A stretch of 64,000 nt of DNA. Source: Calditrichota bacterium (GTDB lineage Bacteria; Electryoneota; RPQS01). Every line of letters starts with the position of its first letter. Position 1 is the first letter of the stretch. Position numbers and translations under genes: made by a program. The stretch spans positions 558,001 to 622,000 of the forward strand of contig JACJVZ010000002.1 in the NCBI GenBank assembly GCA_020637445.1, given 5' to 3'. Of the stretch, positions 8,068-15,521 are shown piece by piece. Below the pieces are notes generated by a model. That model saw nothing but the letters and a program-made list of their open reading frames with translations, made no database searches and had not been told where the DNA came from.

Positions 8068-10278
8068 CTACGGATTCGCTACGATGATGTAGAACTTTTG
8101 TTCGGTCGACGTGGAGTCTGTGTAGAAAGTGTCGCTGACCGTCGCGATGGGAGTCAGATCGGAGTAGTCGGCCTGTGTTGCAGCTTGGATTTCGTAGTCC
8201 GCTGCGGCAACCACACTCGGCCATCTCAGAGTAACCGAGCTGTCTTCGTTGGCCACGATCGTCAAGTCAACAGGCGTGCCGAGCGATGGCAAAACCGTCA
8301 ACACAAGTTCCGTCGTGTCAGCCTGATTGATGGAATTGTTGACGCGGAACGTCAGCCCGAAATCGCCGTACTCCGTCGGCGTGCCGGACAATTCACCCGT
8401 TGAAGCAAGTGTGATTCCGTCTGGCAGTGTGCCGCCGATCACGCTATACACGAATCCGCTGCCCGAGCCGATAGCAACCAAAGTGTCGGCATAAGTCTGT
8501 CCCTCGGTGCCGACCGTCAGCTCGGCATTCAAGAAAATCGGCTGCAATGCTTCATTGAAAACGCTCTTCAAAAACCAACTGTTCGGATCAAATGCCAGCG
8601 AACTTGGAGTATAACCTAAGTCAAACAAGTATTTGTCGCGATAGCTGTCACATACGACGGACTCCGTCACGGTTTGAGCACTGCCAAACTGCAGTTCGAC
8701 GCGGTTCACAAACGGCACGGGCGGCGTCGTATGAATCTGTCTCAGGCGAACGGCCGTTCGCATCACGCCATCCACCATGCCGCTGCCATACGAGTAGCGG
8801 TAGGTCGGTCGGTTGACTTCGTAAAGATAGGCTTGCGCAAACGGCGTGACGTCATAGCCCACGACGTCCGACATGTCGGAAAGAAATTCTTCCGTCGTCG
8901 CGTTGCCGTATTCATGCTGTGCGCGATAGTGGCGCATGCCCGTGAAGAACAACGAGTCGTTGTCGATCGCGCCGCGCAAAGTGTGCAGCACCCACGCGCC
9001 TTTGTTGTAAACCGTGTTGCCGCTGAAAAGATCGGAGGGATTCACAATCGGGCCAGACGGATCGGAAACCGGCTGCGAATTCACCATGTAGTTGGTGTAG
9101 GCGCTCATGCCGCCCAGCTCTTCGTAATAGAGCGCTTCACAGTAGCTCGCAAAACCCTCGTTCAGCCAAATGTGCGGCCACGTTGCAATTGTTACCATGT
9201 CGCCCCACCACTGATGGCCAAGCTCATGCACCAAAATCCAATCGTAGGCATGAGTTCCCGTCACCAAGCCGCGGCCATAAGACGTGTTGCATTGGTGTTC
9301 CATCGCGCCGCCCCAACGGAACATCGTGTGGCCGTACTTCTCATCCATAAACGGATACTCGCCGAACCGCTCCGCCAATGCCGCAATCGCAGCAGGCATT
9401 ATGCTGAAATCCGTCATCGACTGCGAAAGTTTTTCGGGATAGACGTAGTACTCGAGCGGCAAGCTGTCATCGCTTTGCGTTACGTACCAATCGGAAAAAC
9501 TCACGTAGTTCGACGCGCTCGCGCAGATCAAATAGGTCGATATCGGGTTGCTTTCGAACCAATTGAACTGACGGGAATTCGCAGGCAGCGCCGAAATACT
9601 CTCAAGCGTGCCGTTCGACGTGGCCGTCAACGTATCGGCGACGATCAAGTGAACGCGCGCGCTGTCGGCTTTGTCGTCAGGCAAATCTTTGCACGGCCAC
9701 CATCCCGGCGCACCAAATGGTTCGGACAACGTGGCAATCGATGGCACATTGTATGATCCGACGGGACGGTTCCACCAATCGAAAGTCTCAATGCCGCCGT
9801 CCAAACACGGTGTGCCGTGATAATGGATCGTCAGCATGAAAGGCTCGTTCAGCGCGTAATCGCGTTCAAGTGTAACCGTGATCTGGTAATTTGCGCGGGA
9901 ATAGCTCAATACTTCGCCCAACGCGCCGCGCACGGAATCGACGGACATCGCGTCGCAAAAATCCAGCACGACGTCCCGAAAACTTGCGCTCAGGGCTTGT
10001 CCGTGAATATTAGTGCTGCCGGAGATCTGTTGGCCGCTGAAATTCCGCAGATCGAGCCACAGCTCATAATAGGTTACATCGTAATCTGCTTGTGTTTCGT
10101 CCAAACTCCGGCGCTCGCGCACATCGTCTAATTTGTGCCAACGAACCGCTTCACGATTGTGAAATTCGGTGGGATTGGCCGGAGGAGTTTCTTCATCAAG
10201 CGCAGGGAGTGTATTTGCCCACAGCGCTCCGCATAGGGTCAGAAGGAATAAGAGGCGCATCATCACTTTCATGCTCAT
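8068..10278 (-). CDS. Exported M1-family zinc aminopeptidase with C-terminal Ig/FN3-like domains
   Basis: A 736-residue protein with a signal peptide (about 1-21). The M1 (gluzincin) core is clear: substrate-binding GAMEH (324-328, in place of GAMEN), the zinc site HELGHQWWGD (351-360) and the third zinc ligand in NEGFAS (Glu374). It should remove N-terminal residues from peptides outside the cytoplasm. Residues about 585-660 look like a putative-Ig (cadherin-like) domain (SGTPTEYGDFGLTFRV) and about 665-736 like a fibronectin type III domain. Unlike many neighbours it has no recognisable type IX sorting tail and ends in the FN3 fold. No strong Shine-Dalgarno sequence is seen; ATG codons at residues 1, 3, 6 and 7 are all possible. 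Confidence 0.9.
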   Translation of the reverse strand: MSMKVMMRLLFLLTLCGALWANTLPALDEETPPANPTEFHNREAVRWHKLDDVRERRSLDETQADYDVTYYELWLDLRNFSGQQISGSTNIHGQALSASFRDVVLDFCDAMSVDSVRGALGEVLSYSRANYQITVTLERDYALNEPFMLTIHYHGTPCLDGGIETFDWWNRPVGSYNVPSIATLSEPFGAPGWWPCKDLPDDKADSARVHLIVADTLTATSNGTLESISALPANSRQFNWFESNPISTYLICASASNYVSFSDWYVTQSDDSLPLEYYVYPEKLSQSMTDFSIMPAAIAALAERFGEYPFMDEKYGHTMFRWGGAMEHQCNTSYGRGLVTGTHAYDWILVHELGHQWWGDMVTIATWPHIWLNEGFASYCEALYYEELGGMSAYTNYMVNSQPVSDPSGPIVNPSDLFSGNTVYNKGAWVLHTLRGAIDNDSLFFTGMRHYRAQHEYGNATTEEFLSDMSDVVGYDVTPFAQAYLYEVNRPTYRYSYGSGMVDGVMRTAVRLRQIHTTPPVPFVNRVELQFGSAQTVTESVVCDSYRDKYLFDLGYTPSSLAFDPNSWFLKSVFNEALQPIFLNAELTVGTEGQTYADTLVAIGSGSGFVYSVIGGTLPDGITLASTGELSGTPTEYGDFGLTFRVNNSINQADTTELVLTVLPSLGTPVDLTIVANEDSSVTLRWPSVVAAADYEIQAATQADYSDLTPIATVSDTFYTDSTSTEQKFYIIVANP

Positions 10279-10393
10279 GGTTTCCTAAATTTAGGCTCAA
10301 TTCTAACCGAGTGCAAGCAGAAAGTGTTTGCTCAAATTATTCTTCCGTATTATATTGATGTATCCGTCCATCAATGCCGCGGGAGGTGTGATC

Positions 10394-10786
10394 ATGGGAT
10401 GTCTCAAAGGACTTGCCGAAGTTATTCTGTATGTTGAAAATATGCAGGAAATGGTGGAGTTCTACCGTGATGCGATGGGGCTCACCATTAGGAACCCAGC
10501 CAAACCGACGGATTTCCGCAAGGAGGAGTGGGTTGAACTTCAAACGGGAGCGTGCAGTTTGTGTCTGCATGCGGGAGGAAAACGGAGGTTGGGGCAGGAT
10601 GCGCCGTCTTTTGTTTTCCGAGTGTCGGACATGGAAGTCGCCCGGGACGAGCTTTGCGAGCGTGGAGTTCCGATGGATGAGCCGCACATGGTGGCCCCGA
10701 ATATCTGGATCTGTGGTGGGGAAGACCCCGAAGGAAATCGATTTTCAATTGAGTATGTAGGGCAGCACCAGCCAGCACATCGATAA
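10394..10786 (+). CDS. VOC (glyoxalase/dioxygenase fold) family protein
   Basis: A 130-residue protein starting at the ATG at 10394, which has GGGAGGTG at the right distance; an in-frame ATG at 10328 has no such site. The sequence shows a single beta-alpha-beta-beta-beta vicinal-oxygen-chelate pattern: EVILYVENMQEMVEFYRDAM, a central FVFRVSDMEVARDEL and the end EDPEGNRFSIEY. VOC proteins act as glyoxalases, dioxygenases, antibiotic-binding proteins or epimerases, and the substrate cannot be read from the sequence. It is monocistronic, with its own terminator at 10851. Confidence 0.82.
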   Translation: MGCLKGLAEVILYVENMQEMVEFYRDAMGLTIRNPAKPTDFRKEEWVELQTGACSLCLHAGGKRRLGQDAPSFVFRVSDMEVARDELCERGVPMDEPHMVAPNIWICGGEDPEGNRFSIEYVGQHQPAHR

Positions 10787-11181
10787 GATTATGTTGCAAT
10801 TGCGCAACGTTTAGCCGCCAGTTTACAGGCTTTCAAAATAATCTATTCTGAGGCACAATATCACATATTGTGCCTCCTTTTTGTCTACCTAAATGCGACA
10901 TTCGAACTCTCATTCGCTGAAAATTATGACTAATCACATAGCCAATTATATAACAAAGAAGTAATCATTGTGACTTTGTCGCTATTTGCGTGGGATATTT
11001 TTAAGTAGAATGGATGCAGCGAAGCGCAATGAACCAGAATGATTTGGTCGCGCTTGCTTCTGGGTCCGTATGCTGCGAATTGACAACTTCTGGCGTCCGA
11101 TGAATATGGATTCGAATTTCGATGAAAAAGTGCAAGCAAAAGGATGCTTGCAAGTGAAATAATGACAAGCGAGGAGTAGTC
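10787..11181. other. Gene-free stretch with terminator and 5' region of the CX3CH protein
   Basis: About 395 bp. The first third contains the VOC terminator. The remainder is AT-rich and probably carries the promoter of the gene at 11182; TTGACA at 11080-11085 followed 17 bp later by AATATG is a weak candidate. Short ORFs here show no coding character. Confidence 0.4.
10851..10882 (+). terminator. Hairpin terminator after the VOC gene
   Basis: A perfect 11-bp stem, AGGCACAATAT / ATATTGTGCCT, with a CAC loop (10851-10875) followed by CCTTTTTG. Confidence 0.85.
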
Positions 11182-11895
11182 ATGAAGCAGATGTTGTTCG
11201 TTGCTGTTCTATTGAGTCTGACAACAAACCTATGGGCACACGGGACGTATACTGGAAGATCTGGCGCGCCGGGGCGACAAACTTGTGCCAGTAGCTGCCA
11301 CGGTGGGCCAATTGCGAACACTGTTGAAATCGTCGGTTTCCCTTCGGAGTATACTCCGGGGCAGAGTTATCTTCTGACCATTCGCAAGATGTCAGGCGGG
11401 ACGGTGGTCAACTTCAATGCATCGTGCCGAATCGGCGAAACGGGTACGGACAATGCAGGCGTCATTGCATCCGGACAAAATACGTCGACGTACAATGTGA
11501 CCGGTGAAACGAACGGCGTTCATTTTACGACTGTGAATCATGATTCGGGGCAATTCACATGGACTGCTCCTTCCACGGGCACAGGATTGGTCAAACTGTA
11601 CGCGGGTGCGATTCAAACCGACGTCGATGGCGACAACAGCCGGATCATTTTGTCGGCGACCGAAGCTGTTGCGATTCCGAGTGCTCCAGACAGCCTTGTT
11701 GTCATCGCGGAAGATGCCGGGCTTCATCTCTATTGGCAACCCAGCTTGAATGCAACTATGTATAATGTGTACAGAGATACCATCGGAACCGTAACCGTGA
11801 TCCCAGAAAACTTGATTGGGACCGTGGGGACTACGGACTTTCTGGATACGATCGAACCAGCCGATCATGCTTCTTATATAGTTACTGCACAATAA
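11182..11895 (+). CDS. Exported Reeler-like (choice-of-anchor V type) protein with CX3CH motif
   Basis: A 237-residue protein with a signal peptide (1-19, ending LWAHG) and GAGGAG upstream of ATG. The mature part begins TGRSGAPGRQTCASSCHGG, the usual start of choice-of-anchor V/Reeler-like domains, which normally carry a CXXCH haem site here. In this copy the motif is CASSCH, one residue longer (CX3CH). A beta-sandwich follows (about 45-160: PGQSYLLTI, GQFTWTAPSTGTG), then a short FN3-like domain (about 170-237). Such proteins are secreted, sometimes as cytochromes. Whether haem is attached is open. No sorting tail is present. A terminator follows. Confidence 0.72.
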   Translation: MKQMLFVAVLLSLTTNLWAHGTYTGRSGAPGRQTCASSCHGGPIANTVEIVGFPSEYTPGQSYLLTIRKMSGGTVVNFNASCRIGETGTDNAGVIASGQNTSTYNVTGETNGVHFTTVNHDSGQFTWTAPSTGTGLVKLYAGAIQTDVDGDNSRIILSATEAVAIPSAPDSLVVIAEDAGLHLYWQPSLNATMYNVYRDTIGTVTVIPENLIGTVGTTDFLDTIEPADHASYIVTAQ

Positions 11896-11916
11896 CTTAA
11901 GTATAATATTCTTGCA

Positions 11917-11944
11917 AAAGAGGCGACGAAAGTCGCCTCTTTTG
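11917..11944 (+). terminator. Hairpin terminator
   Basis: Stem AAAGAGGCGAC / GTCGCCTCTTT with a short GAAA loop, ending in a T run, 21 bp after the stop of the CX3CH protein. Confidence 0.85.
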
Positions 11945-12074
11945 TCGTTTGACTTGACTCTTGGAAACTCATTTCGTATTTTTACGAACAACGAACATTG
12001 TACAGTGAATGGAGCACCCGCGTCCTTACGAAGACATGCCGGGTGCTGCCACGATCTGGGATAGGATTAAGAAT

Positions 12075-12401
12075 ATGCAGAATGCCCCCGAATTTACAAC
12101 TCATCCGCCTGACACGAGCCTCGAGGATCTGGACCTTGCGAAACTGGCTCGGGCCCTCGGCCATCCGCACCGTGCGGCGATCATCCGGTTCTTGCTCTCG
12201 TGTCCAGGTTGCTTTGTCGGCGATATCGTCGAACAGCTTCCCGTCGCTCCGTCCACGGTTTCGCAGCATCTGCGCAAGCTCAAAGAGGCCGGCTGGATTC
12301 GCGGCGAAATTGACGGCCCGAAGATTTGCTATTGTATTGAGCCGAGAGCTGTGGAGAGATTCCGCAAGTTGTTCGACGTGCTAACGAGTCCTTGTTGTTA
12401 A
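12075..12401 (+). CDS. ArsR/SmtB-family winged-helix repressor
   Basis: A winged-helix DNA-binding protein: recognition segment PVAPSTVSQHLRKLKEAG and wing IRGEIDGPKICYCIEP. The start at 12075 gives 108 residues and has AGGA eight bases upstream; an in-frame ATG at 12009 without a Shine-Dalgarno sequence would add 22 residues. Cysteines lie in SCPGCF, in ICYC and in the final PCC, giving several candidate As(III) or metal ligands. The arsenite methyltransferase gene lies 0.8 kb downstream, so arsenic-responsive repression of this group is likely. The DUF1697 gene begins 2 bp after the stop. Confidence 0.85.
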   Translation: MQNAPEFTTHPPDTSLEDLDLAKLARALGHPHRAAIIRFLLSCPGCFVGDIVEQLPVAPSTVSQHLRKLKEAGWIRGEIDGPKICYCIEPRAVERFRKLFDVLTSPCC

Positions 12402-12403
12402 GC

Positions 12404-12949
12404 ATGGCCAAGAACTTCAATACCTACATTATTCTTTTGCGCGGCGTGATGCCGACGGGGAAGAACCGTGTGCCGATGGCTGTGCTGCGAGAGGTTTTGG
12501 GTAAGGCAGGGTTTGAGAATGTGCGCACGTATATTGCGAGTGGGAACGCGCTCGTGGATAGCAAACTTTCGGCAAAAGAAATTGAAAGTAAAGTTCACGA
12601 GCTGATTAAAAAACACATTGGGCCTGACTTAGTCGTAGTTGTGCGCACTGCTGCCGAGCTGCAGAAAGCACTCGACGGAAATCCGTTTATCAAAGGCTAT
12701 GAGCCGTCGCGTGTGTTCTATATGTTCTTTCAGACTCCGCCGAGTGCTGCCGCCGTCAAAGAATTAGCGGCGCAGGATTTTGGAGACGAAGAAGTTGAAA
12801 TCAAGAAAAACACCGGCTACCTGTATATTCCCGGAAGCGCGGCAAGAAGCAAACTCAGCAACAACTTCCTTGAAAAGAAACTTGGCGTCGGATCGACCGC
12901 ACGAAACTTGAACACTGTGACGAAATTGATAGAGCTAACACAACAATAG
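12404..12949 (+). CDS. DUF1697 domain protein
   Basis: A 181-residue protein matching the DUF1697 pattern: YIILLRGVMPTGKNRVPMA near the N-terminus, then FENVRTYIASGNAL (about 32-45), ending NTVTKLIEL. The ATG at 12404 sits 2 bp after the ArsR stop, so it is probably translated by coupling. The family is widespread and has no established biochemical function. Its place between arsR and arsM may be accidental or may mark a stress-linked role. Confidence 0.85.
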   Translation: MAKNFNTYIILLRGVMPTGKNRVPMAVLREVLGKAGFENVRTYIASGNALVDSKLSAKEIESKVHELIKKHIGPDLVVVVRTAAELQKALDGNPFIKGYEPSRVFYMFFQTPPSAAAVKELAAQDFGDEEVEIKKNTGYLYIPGSAARSKLSNNFLEKKLGVGSTARNLNTVTKLIELTQQ

Positions 12950-12954
12950 AACCA

Positions 12955-13159
12955 GAAGCCCCTTAGAACCTATCTTGAAATAGCGAGAGACTCAAGAATC
13001 GCGGCGGCAGGTGTCTTCGCCTGCCCCGCATACCGAGACTTTTCAGATTCCGGCGGGGAATCCCTGCGGGACAGGCCGCTACGCTAAATCGCTTCACTGC
13101 GTTCGAGCGCAGGCCCCGCTCGGCGAGTCGGAGCGGGCGGATTGCCATCCGCCCCTACA
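12955..13159. repeat. Composite stem-loop repeat, copy 1
   Basis: The 236-bp gap before arsM is filled by a chain of hairpin modules: AGAACCTATCTTGAAAT, then GGCAGGTG / CGCCTGCC, then GCGGGG / CCCCGC units, then the GGCGGAT / ATCCGCC module at 13130-13159. From 12955 to about 13126 the chain matches, in inverted orientation, the block at 47405-47555, apart from about 35 extra bases here. Confidence 0.85.
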
Positions 13160-13185
13160 TTGAACTACTCAACAAAAGGAAATAC

Positions 13186-14001
13186 ATGGAAAACCTTCTC
13201 AACATTCGCGAAGTCGTTCGCGAGAAGTATGGACAGGCAGCGCGCGGTGAAAGCTGCTGTGGAACTTCGGGCTGCTGCGGCGCATCCAACGTCGAAGACA
13301 TCGCCGAAGCGATCGGCTATTCTGAAGAAGAACTCAGTCAAGTGCCGGACGGCGCAAACCTTGGTTTGGGTTGCGGCAATCCGATTCTCTATGCCGACAT
13401 CAAGCCCGGCGAAATCGTGCTCGATCTCGGCAGCGGCGCAGGACTCGACGCGTTCTTAGCGGCACGCAGAGTCGGACCGTTGGGAAAAGTAATCGGTGTC
13501 GACATGACTCCGGATATGCTCGCCAAAGCGCGCGCGAATGCCGTTTCGGTCGACGCGAAAAACGTCGAGTTTCGTGAAGGCGTGATCGAAGACTTGCCTC
13601 TGAAAGACTGTGCGGTGGATTTGGTGATTTCCAATTGCGTGATCAATCTTTCGACGGATAAGCCGCAAGTCTTCAAAGAAATCGCGCGAGTTTTGAAACC
13701 CGGCGGACGCATGCTCGTCTCGGACTTGGTTCTGAACCGACCGCTCTCGGACGCGCTGAAAAACAACGTCGAAGCCTACGTCGGCTGTGTGTCGGGCGCA
13801 TCTCTGAAAGAGGAATATCTTCGTCTTGCCGAAGAAGCCGGTTTAACGAATGTCGAAATCGTCAATGAAATTCAATATGACGTGGGACTTTCGGAAATCG
13901 GAGAAGAGCTGCGCAACGAAGCACTCGAAGCCGTGGCGTCCGTGAAAGTTCGCGCGTACAAGCAAAAGGATTTTGACTGCTGCGGCGGCAACTGCTGTTA
14001 A
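13186..14001 (+). CDS. arsM: Arsenite S-adenosylmethionine methyltransferase
   Basis: A 271-residue class I SAM methyltransferase. The SAM site is LDLGSGAGLDAF (79-90). Cys63 (in LGCGNP), Cys151 (in ISNCVINL) and Cys201 (in VGCVSGA) match the three conserved As(III)-binding cysteines of ArsM, including the 50-residue spacing of the last two. The N-terminus (SCCGTSGCCG, 23-32) and C-terminus (DCCGGNCC, 264-271) carry extra vicinal cysteine pairs, common in bacterial ArsM. It methylates arsenite to mono- and dimethylated forms in the cytoplasm. AAGGA precedes the ATG. The upstream ArsR protein is the probable regulator, although a repeat block separates the genes. Confidence 0.93.
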   Translation: MENLLNIREVVREKYGQAARGESCCGTSGCCGASNVEDIAEAIGYSEEELSQVPDGANLGLGCGNPILYADIKPGEIVLDLGSGAGLDAFLAARRVGPLGKVIGVDMTPDMLAKARANAVSVDAKNVEFREGVIEDLPLKDCAVDLVISNCVINLSTDKPQVFKEIARVLKPGGRMLVSDLVLNRPLSDALKNNVEAYVGCVSGASLKEEYLRLAEEAGLTNVEIVNEIQYDVGLSEIGEELRNEALEAVASVKVRAYKQKDFDCCGGNCC

Positions 14002-14002
14002 T

Positions 14003-14105
14003 CCCAGCGCCAGCGTGCCGCTGGACTGATTGTGCTGGCGCGCCAGCTTGAGATTACTGGTGATGCTTCAAAGACCCCCCTTTTGTTCCCCGCTCGCGGG
14101 GGGAA
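14003..14105. repeat. Palindromic and C-tract repeat modules after arsM
   Basis: Contains CCAGCG / CGCTGG and the perfect palindrome GCTGGCGCGCCAGC (14034-14047), then a CCCCCC ... GGGGGG unit like those at 4660-4852. The gap of 311 bp to the dismutase gene holds these repeats, a terminator and a promoter candidate. Confidence 0.65.
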
Positions 14106-14110
14106 ATCAG

Positions 14111-14138
14111 AAAAGCCCGATCTGCGTCGGGCTTTTTT
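14111..14138 (+). terminator. Hairpin terminator after arsM
   Basis: Stem AAAAGCCCGA / TCGGGCTTTT with a TCTGCG loop, followed by a T run. Confidence 0.85.
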
Positions 14139-14227
14139 GTGGAACACAGTTGGAGTTCATCGAGTTTACAGAATAACTTGCGCCGCTAACTTTCGGTTTT
14201 TCAATCAGTGCTTTTAATTTAGAGGCG

Positions 14228-14256
14228 TTGAAAGAGTCGTTGGAATTCTGTAAGTT
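14228..14256 (+). promoter_or_regulatory. Candidate sigma-70-like promoter of the superoxide dismutase gene
   Basis: TTGAAA (14228-14233), 17 bp, TAAGTT (14251-14256), 57 bp before the ATG. A short direct repeat TTAGAGGCG lies on each side (about 14219 and 14255) and could be an operator. Neither has been tested. Confidence 0.4.
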
Positions 14257-14312
14257 AGAGGCGAACATATTTCCAGTCAGTAACTTGTCATTCAATAGAA
14301 AGGACAGCGCAC

Positions 14313-14903
14313 ATGGCTTTCTCTGCCAAGGACTTTGGTCCTAAGATTCTGGAACTCGACGGCATCTCCAAGAAAACCGTCGAAGAGCATTTGAAGCTCT
14401 ACAACGGCTACGTCAATAAGACCAACGAAGTACTTGAAAAGCTCGCAGCACACGATGGCTCGGGGGCGAATCAAGTTTACTCCGAAATTCGCGGCCTCAA
14501 GGTTGATCTGAGCTTCGCGATTGCGGGTATGCAAAACCACGAAGTCTATTTTTCGCACCTGACTCCCGGCGGCAGCGCACTTTCAGGTGATTTGAAAAAG
14601 CAGATCGAAAAAGATTTCGGCAGCTTCGATAAATATATCGCCGATCTGAAGGCGTCCGGCATGGCCGCCCGCGGCTGGGTGTGGCTGGTGTGGTGGGAAG
14701 ACGGCAAGCGTCTGCTCAATTGGGTCGGCGATGCGCAAAACTCCCATCTGTCTTGGAACATGAAACCGATCATGGCGATGGACGTTTACGAGCACGCCTA
14801 TTTCATCGACTATGGTGCCGCGCGTCCGGGTTACATTGACGCATTCATCAAGAACCTCTGCTGGGAAACCGTCGGCAAGCACTACGACGCCGCGCGCAAG
14901 TAA
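14313..14903 (+). CDS. sodB: Fe/Mn superoxide dismutase
   Basis: A 196-residue dismutase. The four metal ligands are in canonical places: His26 (VEEHLKLYNGY), His76 (MQNHEVYFSHL), Asp157 and His161 (MDVYEHAYFIDYG). The usual Trp of DVWEHAYY is Tyr here, and the second helix has HLKLY instead of HHxxY, so it belongs to a slightly divergent branch; iron or manganese cannot be told from sequence. It disproportionates superoxide in the cytoplasm. AAGGA lies before the ATG. It is monocistronic, with a terminator at 14948. Confidence 0.9.
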   Translation: MAFSAKDFGPKILELDGISKKTVEEHLKLYNGYVNKTNEVLEKLAAHDGSGANQVYSEIRGLKVDLSFAIAGMQNHEVYFSHLTPGGSALSGDLKKQIEKDFGSFDKYIADLKASGMAARGWVWLVWWEDGKRLLNWVGDAQNSHLSWNMKPIMAMDVYEHAYFIDYGAARPGYIDAFIKNLCWETVGKHYDAARK

Positions 14904-14947
14904 AGTGACATGCTCACGGCAGACGTTGTGAAGATTTTCTAACTTGA

Positions 14948-14976
14948 GAGGCGCACCAAGCGGTGCGCCTCTTTTT
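14948..14976 (+). terminator. Hairpin terminator after the superoxide dismutase gene
   Basis: A ten-base stem, GAGGCGCACC / GGTGCGCCTC, with an AAGC loop, followed by TTTTT. Confidence 0.88.
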
Positions 14977-15002
14977 CTTGCACTTTAATAGTCAATTGAC
15001 AC

Positions 15003-15452
15003 ATGAAGATAACACTCACCCTCTTGTTTGGAGCCATTCTTATGTCCACGGCCACCGCGCAAATCAAATACGGTTGGGAAAAGGCCCTTCCTGCAACCAG
15101 CTTTGAAGATGCCGTTACGCGTGTCACCGAACTTCTGAAAGAAGAAGGTTTCGGCGTACTCACGGAAATCGACGTCAAAACGACGATGAAAAAAAAGCTC
15201 GATCTCGATTTTCGGAAGTACGTGATTCTCGGGGCGTGCAATCCGCCGCTCGCCGCACGTGCGCTGCAAGCTGAGCCGCAAATCGGGTTGATGCTTCCCT
15301 GCAATGTCGTCGTTCAGGAAGATGAAAACAACGGTTCAATTGTTTCTATCATCGATCCTAAAGCGATGTTCCTCTTTATCGAAAACGACGGCCTGAAACC
15401 CGTCGCCGCCGAAGCCGAAGAGAAACTGCAGCGAGTGCTGAATAAACTATAA
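15003..15452 (+). CDS. Exported DUF302 domain protein
   Basis: A 149-residue protein with a signal peptide (1-19, ending STATA). The rest follows the DUF302 pattern: SFEDAVTRVTELLKEEGFGV, then IDVKTTM, ILGACNPPLAARAL and LPCNVVV. Two conserved cysteines (about 79 and 100) are in the usual places. DUF302 proteins are small periplasmic or cytoplasmic proteins often found near redox or sulfur genes; their activity is not established. No Shine-Dalgarno sequence precedes the ATG. It is monocistronic. Confidence 0.85.
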   Translation: MKITLTLLFGAILMSTATAQIKYGWEKALPATSFEDAVTRVTELLKEEGFGVLTEIDVKTTMKKKLDLDFRKYVILGACNPPLAARALQAEPQIGLMLPCNVVVQEDENNGSIVSIIDPKAMFLFIENDGLKPVAAEAEEKLQRVLNKL

Positions 15453-15473
15453 GCGCGTGCAGCAATGAAATGC

Positions 15474-15506
15474 AAAGCGGGACGCCAGTGACGGCGTCCC
15501 GCTTTT
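15474..15506. terminator. Bidirectional hairpin terminator
   Basis: Stem AAAGCGGGACGCC / GGCGTCCCGCTTT between two convergent genes, with A and T runs on the two sides. Confidence 0.85.
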
Positions 15507-15521
15507 GCTTGTTGCCCAAGG

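Noticed and set aside
8674..9756. 360-residue ORF on the plus strand opposite the M1 aminopeptidase
   Set aside because: The opposite strand encodes a protein with zinc motif and ordered domains. The plus-strand translation is Arg/His/Val-rich without any motif, a shadow of high-GC coding.
10930..11321. Minus-strand short ORFs in the gap before the CX3CH gene
   Set aside because: No ribosome-binding site, no recognisable composition, AT-rich context.
12009..12074. Upstream ATG for the ArsR gene
   Set aside because: Would lengthen the protein beyond the usual size and has no Shine-Dalgarno site, whereas the ATG at 12075 has AGGA.
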